Shown here: positions 32,188-37,796 of the stretch, one piece after another | Position numbering within the stretch: position 1 is the stretch's first letter | Layout: each line of letters begins with the position of its first letter | DNA from: Streptomyces albidus (ex Kaewkla and Franco 2022) | GTDB taxonomy: Bacteria; Actinomycetota; Actinomycetes; Streptomycetales; Streptomycetaceae | Length of the DNA stretch: 37,796 nucleotides | Direction of reading: 5' to 3' | NCBI RefSeq assembly: GCF_013870515.1 | Contig: NZ_JACBXA010000033.1 | Coordinates: 1-37,796, forward strand | Program-made: the position numbers and the translations under genes | Notes under the pieces: model-generated | What the model saw: only the letters and a program-made list of their open reading frames with translations | Databases searched by the model: none | What the model was told of the DNA's origin: nothing

Positions 32188-32952
32188 ATGTTGCGCGAGA
32201 ACCGCCACCGCCAGCTTCTGCGGCTCCTCCGCGAGGAGGGTGTACTGCCGGTCGGGCAGATCGCCGAGCGCCTGGGCGTCAGCGAGGCGACGGCTCGCCG
32301 CGATCTCGACGATCTCGGCAAGGCGGGCAGGCTGACGCGGGTCTACGGCGGCGCGGTGGCCCGCGAACCGGTCGAGCGGCCCTTCGCCGAGGAGGCCGTC
32401 GACGATCTCGCCGACAAGGAAGCGCTCGCCCGACGGGCCGCCGCCGAGGTCGAGGACGGTGACGTCGTGCTCCTCGACATCGGCACCACGACCCTCCAGC
32501 TCGCACGGCAGTTGCACGGACGGAAGATCACAGTGGCGACCAGCAATCTCGCCGTGTACGAGGAGTTGAAGGACGACGCCGAGGTCACCCTGGTGCTCCT
32601 GGGCGGCCAGGTGCGCCCCAACTACCGCTCCCTGGTGGGGCATCTGACCGAATCCAGCCTCGGGCAGCTCTACGCCGACCGGCTCTTCCTCGGCACCAGC
32701 GGCGTGCTGCCGGACGGCCGGGTACTGGACACCACGGACGTCGAAGTGCCGGTCAAACAGGCGATGTTGAACTCCGCCCGCCAGGTGGTGCTGCTCGCCA
32801 CCGCGAGGAAATTCCCCGGCACGGGGACGGCCCGGATCTGCGGGCCGCAGGACATCGACGTACTGATCACGAATCAGGCGTCCGACCCGGACACCCTCGC
32901 GGTCTTCCGCGAGGCCGGAGTGGAGGTAGCTGTGGAGGTGGTCCAGGCATGA
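32188..32952 (+). CDS. DeoR-family transcriptional regulator
   Basis: The 254-residue protein has an N-terminal winged helix-turn-helix (RHRQLLRLLREEGVLPVGQI, then AERLGVSEATARRDLDDLGK). Its C-terminal DeoR sensor domain has the sugar-phosphate-binding motif DVVLLDIGTTTLQLARQL and the later DRLFLGTSGVLPDGRVLDTT. Family members sense phosphorylated sugars, so the product of the neighbouring PfkB kinase is a likely effector. The ATG at 32188 gives the expected DeoR N-terminus; the frame stays open upstream but overlaps the control region. The stop overlaps the GH4 start as ATGA. Confidence 0.93.
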   Translation: MLRENRHRQLLRLLREEGVLPVGQIAERLGVSEATARRDLDDLGKAGRLTRVYGGAVAREPVERPFAEEAVDDLADKEALARRAAAEVEDGDVVLLDIGTTTLQLARQLHGRKITVATSNLAVYEELKDDAEVTLVLLGGQVRPNYRSLVGHLTESSLGQLYADRLFLGTSGVLPDGRVLDTTDVEVPVKQAMLNSARQVVLLATARKFPGTGTARICGPQDIDVLITNQASDPDTLAVFREAGVEVAVEVVQA

Positions 32953-34298
32953 GGCTGACCGTGCTGGGCGGGGGCGGATTCAGGGTGCCGCTCGTCCACC
33001 GGGCTCTGCTGGAGGACGCCGGCGACCCGGAGGGACGCGTCACCGAACTCGTCCTCCACGACACCGAACCCGCCCGGCTGGACGCCGTCACGGCAGTGCT
33101 CGCGCACCAGTCGCGGCAGCAGCCCGACGGCCGTCCCGCCCCTGCCGTTCGCGCCACCACCGACCTCGACGAGGCGCTGCGCGGCGCCGACTTCGTCTTC
33201 TCCGCCATCAGGGTCGGCGGTCTCGAGGGCCGCACACGGGACGAGCGCGTCCCGCTCGGCGAAGGCGTGCTGGGGCAGGAGACGGTGGGCGCGGGCGGGG
33301 TGCTCTACGGGCTGCGCACGCTCCCCGTCGCCGTGCACATCGCGGAACGGGTCGCCCAAGTCGCCCCGGACGCCTGGGTCATCAACTTCACCAACCCCGC
33401 GGGCATGGTGACCGAGGCGATGAGCCGTGTCTTCCGCGAACGGGGCCTCGGTGACCGCGTCATCGGCATCTGCGACTCCCCCGTCGGGCTCTGCCGCCGC
33501 GCCGCGCGCGCCCTGGGCGCGGATCCCGACCGCGTGGACTACGACTACGTCGGCCTCAACCATCTCGGCTGGCTGCGCCGCGTCGTCGTGGACGGCCGGG
33601 ACCGGCTGCCCGAACTCCTCGCGAACCGGGGCCTGCTGGAGTCCTTCGAGGAGGGCAAGCTCTTCGGCGCCGACTGGCTCCAGGCGCTGGGAGCCCTGCC
33701 CAACGAGTATCTGCACTACTACTACTTCAACCGCGAGGCGGTGGCCTCGATCCAGCAGGCCGAGGCCACGCGCGGTGAGTTCCTGCGCGACCAACAGGCT
33801 CGCTTCTACGAGGAGTTGAGGTCGAAAGACCCCGCCGACGCGTTCGCCGCCTGGGACCGCACGCGCCTGGAGCGCGAGGAGACCTACATGGCCGAGAGCC
33901 GTGAGGCGAGCGGCGGCTGGGAGCGCGACACCTGCGACCTCGACGGCGGCGGCTACGACCGCGTCGCCCTGGCCCTGATGAGGGCGATCGCACGCAACGA
34001 GCGCACGACCCTGATCCTCAACGTGGCCAACCGCACCGCCGTCCCGGGCCTGGACGCCGAGGCCGTGGTGGAGGTGCCGTGCCTCGTCGACGCGGGCGGG
34101 GCACGGCCGGTCTCGGCGGGGGCCGTGGCGTCCGACCAACTGGGGCTGATCCTCTCGCTGAAGGCCGTGGAGCGCTCAGCCATCGAGGCCGCGGCGGACG
34201 GTTCGCGTGCCGCCGCGCTGCGGGCGCTGGCGCTGCACCCGTTGGTGGATTCGGTACGGGTGGCCGAGCGCATCCTGGACAAGACCGGCGGCTGGTGA
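32949..34298 (+). CDS. GH4 family NAD-dependent 6-phospho-glycosidase
   Basis: The 449-residue protein has the GH4 layout: N-terminal Rossmann strand MRLTVLGGGGFRVPLVHRAL, the sequence VINFTNPAGMVTEAMSRVF, the metal ligands C175 (GICDSPVGL) and H205 (GLNHLGWLR), and the segment PNEYLHYYYFNREAV with candidate catalytic Tyr residues. GH4 enzymes use NAD+ and a divalent metal, and cleave glycosides by an oxidation-elimination route, often on 6-phospho sugars. With ABC import and no PTS in sight, the phosphorylated substrate probably comes from the PfkB kinase. The exact sugar and alpha/beta linkage cannot be read from the sequence. Confidence 0.92.
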   Translation: MRLTVLGGGGFRVPLVHRALLEDAGDPEGRVTELVLHDTEPARLDAVTAVLAHQSRQQPDGRPAPAVRATTDLDEALRGADFVFSAIRVGGLEGRTRDERVPLGEGVLGQETVGAGGVLYGLRTLPVAVHIAERVAQVAPDAWVINFTNPAGMVTEAMSRVFRERGLGDRVIGICDSPVGLCRRAARALGADPDRVDYDYVGLNHLGWLRRVVVDGRDRLPELLANRGLLESFEEGKLFGADWLQALGALPNEYLHYYYFNREAVASIQQAEATRGEFLRDQQARFYEELRSKDPADAFAAWDRTRLEREETYMAESREASGGWERDTCDLDGGGYDRVALALMRAIARNERTTLILNVANRTAVPGLDAEAVVEVPCLVDAGGARPVSAGAVASDQLGLILSLKAVERSAIEAAADGSRAAALRALALHPLVDSVRVAERILDKTGGW

Positions 34299-34314
34299 AC
34301 CTACGTACAGGTGC

Positions 34315-34329
34315 CGGGAGTCGATCCCG
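34315..34329. terminator. Weak hairpin between convergent GH4 and aldo/keto reductase genes
   Basis: CGGGA (34315-34319) pairs with TCCCG (34325-34329) around a 5-nt loop, touching the aldo/keto reductase stop. The stem is short; it may only weakly end transcription. Confidence 0.35.
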
Positions 34330-35361
34330 TCATCGACGCTCCGGTGAGTCCGCGAGCAAGGCGTCGATCTCCGCGACGACGCTCTCCTCCAGCGGGCCGT
34401 GGGCGAGGGCCTTCGCGTTCTCCTCCGCCTGCTGCGGCGTCCGCGCCCCGGGGATCGGGATGATCTCCGGGCTCAGACCCCACAGGTAGCAGAGGGAGCC
34501 CTGTGCCAGGGTCCGTCCGTCCGACGTCAGCAGCTCGCGCACGGCTGTCAGGCGGTCCAGCCATGCGGGCATGGTGGCCTCGTCGAAGTAGTCCCAGTAC
34601 GGGGTGTCCAGCCGGACGTCCCCGGGCGCCGGGCGGTGCGTCGTTCCGTAGCGTCCGCCCAGGAGTCCCATGGCCAGGGGTGTGCGGGCCAGCACGCCGA
34701 GGCCGCCGGTCCGCGCCTCATCGAGCACCCTGCCGGTACCTCCGAACACGTTCAGCTGGGTCTGGACCGACACGGCCCGCGGCGCCCGTCCGAAGAGGCG
34801 CACGACCTCGGGGTCGTCGCAACTCGTGCCGTACCACCGGACCTTGCCCTCGTCCGCCAGCTCCTCGAGCACGGCGACCACTTCCTCCGCCTCGGCCGGC
34901 TCGGTGACGCCCGGGTGGAGCTGGTAGACGTCGATGGCCTCAACTCCCAGGCGGCGCAGGCTCGCTGCGCATGCCCGTCGGATGCCCGCAGGGGTGAGAT
35001 CCGTACCGCCGCCCGCCCTGCTCGCCTCGTCGAAGACGTTGCCGAACTTCGTGGCGACCGTGATGTCCGAGCGGACGGACTGCGGCAGTGCTTTGAGCGC
35101 GCGGCCGAGGACACGCTCGCTGTGACCCGCCCCGTAACAGTCCGCCGTGTCGAAGAGCCTCACCCCCGCTTCGGCGGAGGCATGGACGGTTCGCACGCTC
35201 ACGTCGTCGTCGACGTCACCCCATCCGGCCGCGCGGCCGTTGGACGTCCACGGGCCGCCGATCGCCCAGGTGCCCATGCCCAGCGCACTCGTGCCGGGGC
35301 CCCGTGCACCGACTCTCGTCCGTCCGGTCCAGGTTGCCGCCTTCTCCGGGGTGCCTGTCAT
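34330..35361 (-). CDS. Aldo/keto reductase
   Basis: The 343-residue NADPH-dependent oxidoreductase has the AKR pattern: GTSALGMGTWAIGGPW, the catalytic Asp and Tyr in RLFDTADCYGAGHSERVLGR, the Lys in DITVATKFGN, and the His in DVYQLHPGVTEPAEAEEVVA. Near the C-terminus, IIPIPGARTPQQAEENAKAL is the cofactor-binding end. The substrate is unknown. The ATG at 35361 overlaps the MerR stop, with AGGAAGGA six nt upstream (a GTG one codon earlier is possible). It is the second gene of a MerR-controlled operon, so it probably deals with the signal that the MerR protein senses, perhaps a reactive aldehyde. Confidence 0.92.
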   Translation of the reverse strand: MTGTPEKAATWTGRTRVGARGPGTSALGMGTWAIGGPWTSNGRAAGWGDVDDDVSVRTVHASAEAGVRLFDTADCYGAGHSERVLGRALKALPQSVRSDITVATKFGNVFDEASRAGGGTDLTPAGIRRACAASLRRLGVEAIDVYQLHPGVTEPAEAEEVVAVLEELADEGKVRWYGTSCDDPEVVRLFGRAPRAVSVQTQLNVFGGTGRVLDEARTGGLGVLARTPLAMGLLGGRYGTTHRPAPGDVRLDTPYWDYFDEATMPAWLDRLTAVRELLTSDGRTLAQGSLCYLWGLSPEIIPIPGARTPQQAEENAKALAHGPLEESVVAEIDALLADSPERR

Positions 35362-35768
35362 CACACGTCCTTCCTCGGAGGCGGGTCCTCGCCGTTCTCG
35401 GCGGCCGTGTAGGCGGCCACCTTCCATTCGATGAGCTCGAGGTCCGTCTGGAGCTGCCGCAGATCCGCCCGTACGCGCTCGCCGTGTGAACGCAACAGCG
35501 CCAGCCGGGCGGCACGGGTGGAGTCGTTGCCACTGCGCGCGTGCCTGCTGAACTCGCGGACGGACTCGATCGGCATGCCGGTGCGGCGCAGCGCGACCAG
35601 CACATCGAGGAGGCCGAGCGCGCCGGCGTCGAAGAGCCTCCGCCCTGCCCTGTTGCGGGGCAGGGCGCCGAGCAGACCCTCCCGGTCGTAGAAACGGACC
35701 GTGTCCACGCTGAGCCCGGAATGACGCGCGGCCTCGCCGATCGTCACGTAACCCTCGGTCATCGTCAT
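35361..35768 (-). CDS. MerR-family transcriptional regulator
   Basis: The 135-residue protein has the MerR DNA-binding domain (YVTIGEAARHSGLSVDTVRF, then YDREGLLGALPRNRAGRRLF) and a dimerisation helix (RSHGERVRADLRQLQTDLEL). There are no Cys residues in the effector region, so it is not a metal sensor of the classic type; it is closer to the small-molecule or aldehyde-sensing subgroup. The start is placed at ATG 35768. A GTG at 35777 lies inside the putative -10 element, so transcription starting about 35769 would give a leaderless message. It is followed by, and overlaps, the aldo/keto reductase gene. Confidence 0.88.
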   Translation of the reverse strand: MTMTEGYVTIGEAARHSGLSVDTVRFYDREGLLGALPRNRAGRRLFDAGALGLLDVLVALRRTGMPIESVREFSRHARSGNDSTRAARLALLRSHGERVRADLRQLQTDLELIEWKVAAYTAAENGEDPPPRKDV

Positions 35769-35775
35769 GGCGACC

Positions 35776-35806
35776 ACTTTGCGACCTGGAGTGGGCTCCA
35801 GGTCAA
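35776..35806 (-). promoter_or_regulatory. MerR-type promoter with 19-bp spacer and central dyad
   Basis: Read leftward: -35 TTGACC (35806-35801), 19-bp spacer, -10 CAAAGT (35781-35776). The spacer is filled by a perfect dyad, GACCTGGAG (35783-35791) and CTCCAGGTC (35796-35804), four bp apart. An over-long 19-bp spacer with the operator between the promoter elements is the hallmark of MerR-activated promoters, and the next gene is a MerR protein. Confidence 0.82.
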
Positions 35807-35925
35807 CCTCTTGGAGCTTTCCCGCCCTCCACGTCAGGGCCGGTACGGATTCCGGAGGTGGTCCAGGGCCGCGTCACCGGTGCTCCGGAAGCACTGCGCG
35901 ACCAGGTGGGCCGGGGCGGGGCCGG

Positions 35926-36882
35926 TCAGGGGCGCGGGAAGGCGTTGAGCAGTGGTTCGCCGGCCGCGTAGCGGCGGACCTGCTCCACGATCAGCCGCTC
36001 GGCGCGCGGCCGGAACGTCGCCGATCCTCCCGCCACGTGCGGTGTGATCAGCACGCCGGGGCACCGGCGCAACGGATGGTCACCGGGCAGCGGCTCGGGA
36101 TCGGTGACGTCGAGTGCCGCCCGCAGCCGTCCGCTGCGGGTCTCCTCGACCAGTGCGTCGGTGTTGAGCGTCCGGCCGCGTCCGACGTTGACGACGAGTG
36201 CCCCGTCCGGCAGCGCGGCCATCTCCTTCTCCCCGAACAGGCCTGCCGTGGCCGGGGTTTCGGGCAGGACGAGCACAGCGATGTCCACCTCGGGGAGCAG
36301 CTCGGGCAGGTCGGTGACGGGGTGCACGTCCTCGTCGGGCCGGGCCCTGCGGGCCACGCGGACGACCTCCGCCTCACACGCCAGCAGCCGCCTCTCCAGG
36401 GCTTCACCTATGGAGCCGTAGCCGATGACGGCGACTCGCGAACCGGCGAGCGAACGCGTGAAGTGCGGTTCCCAGCGGCCCTGTTGCTGGTCCTCGACCC
36501 AGCGCGGGAGGTCGCGCTGCGCGGCGATGACGAGACCGAGCGCGTGCTCGGCGGTGCTGGCGTCGTGCAGGCCCCGCCCGTTGTGGAGTGCGGCTCCTTC
36601 GGGCAGCAGCGGCAGCAGCTTCTCCACGCCCGCGCTCAGCGACTGCACGGCGCGCAGCGCAGGCAGGCGCGGAAGGAGACGCTCGGCGCCGGGCACCGCG
36701 TACGGGATCACCCACAGACCGGTCGACTCCAGGGCCTCAGCGGGCAGTTCGTCCTCGGGAGTGCGTCCGTCCCAGACGTGCACGCGGACACCGGAGGGCC
36801 AAGGGCCGTGCCTCCGGTCGAGGTCCGGCCACGGCAGAAGGACGTCGACGGCGGGGGCGCTTGTCGCGGGGTGTTCGGACAT
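35926..36882 (-). CDS. D-2-hydroxyacid dehydrogenase (NAD-binding)
   Basis: The 318-residue protein is of the D-isomer-specific 2-hydroxyacid dehydrogenase family. It has the substrate-domain end LRAVQSLSAGVEKLLPLLPE, the helix ASTAEHALGLVIAAQRDLPR, the Rossmann loop VAVIGYGSIGEALERRLL, and the catalytic residues Arg in VVNVGRGRTLNTDALVEETR, Glu in DVTDPEPLPGDHPL and His in LITPHVAGGS. The substrate is unknown. The ATG at 36882 gives a normal length; GAGAGG lies 10 nt upstream. It is a single-gene unit, divergent from the MFS gene. Confidence 0.93.
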   Translation of the reverse strand: MSEHPATSAPAVDVLLPWPDLDRRHGPWPSGVRVHVWDGRTPEDELPAEALESTGLWVIPYAVPGAERLLPRLPALRAVQSLSAGVEKLLPLLPEGAALHNGRGLHDASTAEHALGLVIAAQRDLPRWVEDQQQGRWEPHFTRSLAGSRVAVIGYGSIGEALERRLLACEAEVVRVARRARPDEDVHPVTDLPELLPEVDIAVLVLPETPATAGLFGEKEMAALPDGALVVNVGRGRTLNTDALVEETRSGRLRAALDVTDPEPLPGDHPLRRCPGVLITPHVAGGSATFRPRAERLIVEQVRRYAAGEPLLNAFPRP

Positions 36883-37162
36883 CGGTGTGCGGCCTCTCGT
36901 TTCTGCGGCTCCGGCCCGTGCGGCTGGTGTGCAGCCCGGGCCCGTGCGACTGGTTCCCTCGGCGTGCTCACGCCGCGGGGTGCGTGCTTTCGGTTCGTGC
37001 TTCGTGCTCGCGCTTAGAACTTCCGGACGGGCGTGCACGCCACATTCCGGCACCGCTGCGGGATCGACCACGCCCGCAACTGTTGACCGGCCGGGCTCAC
37101 ACTCGTAACGTCCTTCCCGCCCAGTGAAACACTTTCCATCTCACGGAAAAAGGGGGTCGGAA
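36883..37162. promoter_or_regulatory. Divergent region with probable promoter for the MFS gene
   Basis: This 280-bp gap holds a good housekeeping-type promoter facing right: TTGACC (37083-37088), 17 bp, TAACGT (37106-37111). The leader then has TTTCC (37133-37137) / GGAAA (37145-37149) and the ribosome site near 37150-37160. Two near-identical 16-bp direct repeats (36913-36928 and 36939-36954, one mismatch) lie nearer the dehydrogenase. No gene is supported here. Confidence 0.55.
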
Positions 37163-37796
37163 ATGACAGGGTCGTCTTCCTCCCGCATCGGCGGCGGGGG
37201 CTTCTGGTCCTCTACGCGCGCCCGGTATCTGATGCCGATCGCGTTCGTCACCTACTCGCTCGCCTACCTCGACAGGTCCAACTACGCGATCGCCTCCGCG
37301 GGCGGCATGGCCGACGAACTGAACCTCTCGGCCGGCACCGATTCGCTCATCGCGGCCTCCTTCTTCCTCGGCTACTTCTTCTTCCAGATCCCCGGCACCA
37401 TCTACGCCGAGCAGCGCAGCATCCGCCGGATGGTCGCCTGGTCGACGATCGCCTGGGGCGTGCTCGCGACGGCACAAGGCCTGCTCAGCAGCCCCGGCCA
37501 GCTGATACCGGTACGGTTCGCGCTCGGCGTCGTCGAGGGCGCGGTGCTCCCGTCGTTGGTGGTGCTGCTGAGCCGCTGGTTCACCAAGGGCGAGCGCGGC
37601 CGCGCCAACTCCCTGCTGATCCTGGGCAATCCGATCACCGTGATGTGGCTGTCCGTGCTCTCCGGATGGCTGATCGAGGTGTCCGACTGGCGGACGATGT
37701 TCATCATCGAGGGCGCGCCCTCCATCATCTGGGGCCTGCTGTGCCTGCGTCTCATCAAGGACCGCCCGGCCGAGGCCCGTTGGCTCCCGCAGGCGG
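37163..37796 (+). CDS. MFS transporter, anion:cation symporter type (3' end cut by window edge)
   Basis: About 211 residues of a major facilitator are visible. The first helices read YLMPIAFVTYSLAYLDRSNY and SLIAASFFLGYFFFQIPGTI, followed by a loop YAEQRSIRRMVAWSTIAWGV, helix 4 PVRFALGVVEGAVLPSLVVL with LSRWFTKGERGRANSLLILG, and SDWRTMFIIEGAPSIIWGLL. The D-R-x-N/Q pattern near helix 1 and the WF-x-RER-like loop are typical of the ACS family, which imports organic anions such as tartrate, glucarate or phthalate. The neighbouring 2-hydroxyacid dehydrogenase fits uptake and use of a hydroxy acid. ATG at 37163 follows GGGGG. The gene runs off the right edge. Confidence 0.88.
   Translation, partial: MTGSSSSRIGGGGFWSSTRARYLMPIAFVTYSLAYLDRSNYAIASAGGMADELNLSAGTDSLIAASFFLGYFFFQIPGTIYAEQRSIRRMVAWSTIAWGVLATAQGLLSSPGQLIPVRFALGVVEGAVLPSLVVLLSRWFTKGERGRANSLLILGNPITVMWLSVLSGWLIEVSDWRTMFIIEGAPSIIWGLLCLRLIKDRPAEARWLPQA

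Noticed and set aside
36964..37017. 17-codon GTG-started frame, a possible leader peptide upstream of the MFS gene
   Set aside because: It lies upstream of the best promoter (37083-37111), has no clear ribosome site and no codon run that suggests attenuation.

Overview
The window is high-GC DNA with many GTG and some TTG starts, stop/start overlaps (GTGA, ATGA) and strong purine-rich ribosome binding sites. This is typical of a filamentous actinomycete. The gas-vesicle gene order O-A-F-G-Y-Z-J-L-S-K, the Streptomyces-type GvpA N-terminus and an ABC sugar importer with no ATPase of its own all point to Streptomyces or a close relative.

Positions 1-13422 hold a complete module for a group 1h, high-affinity (atmospheric H2) [NiFe]-hydrogenase. 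The maturation genes hypA-B-F-C-D-E run leftward, and hypE is cut by the left edge. The structural genes hhyS and hhyL run rightward from a shared intergenic region that carries inverted repeats. Downstream of hhyL is a tightly overlapping string: a NifU-like protein, a Cys-rich DUF5947-type protein, a 69-residue protein, a DUF6084-type protein, a 347-residue protein of unknown function, a hydrogenase maturation protease with an extra N-terminal domain, and a 43-residue single-helix membrane peptide. These poorly described accessory genes are the most novel part of the window.

Positions 13471-17680 are a mixed stretch: a two-domain VOC protein, a small basic 'plasmid stabilisation'-type protein, a Methyltransf_19-type SAM methyltransferase, a sigma-70-like regulator coupled to an uncharacterised 246-residue protein, and a small Ala/Lys-rich membrane protein. 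Positions 17773-23672 are the leftward gas-vesicle operon gvpOAFGYZJLSK, in which GvpY and GvpZ have long oppositely charged tails.

Positions 23973-27560 hold a LacI-family regulator divergent from a phytanoyl-CoA-dioxygenase-type Fe(II)/2-oxoglutarate enzyme and a sugar-porter MFS protein, with a clear LacI-type operator between them. Positions 27610-34298 are a carbohydrate locus: a leftward operon (PfkB kinase, lipoprotein binding protein, two CUT1 permeases) divergent from a DeoR regulator and a GH4 glycosidase. It resembles a csn-like scheme in which sugar is imported, phosphorylated inside the cell by the kinase, then cleaved by the phospho-glycosidase. Positions 34330-35806 carry an aldo/keto reductase and MerR regulator under a textbook MerR promoter with a 19-bp spacer and central dyad. 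The right end has a D-2-hydroxyacid dehydrogenase and the start of an MFS transporter that runs off the window. No tRNA, rRNA, CRISPR array, insertion sequence or prophage was seen.
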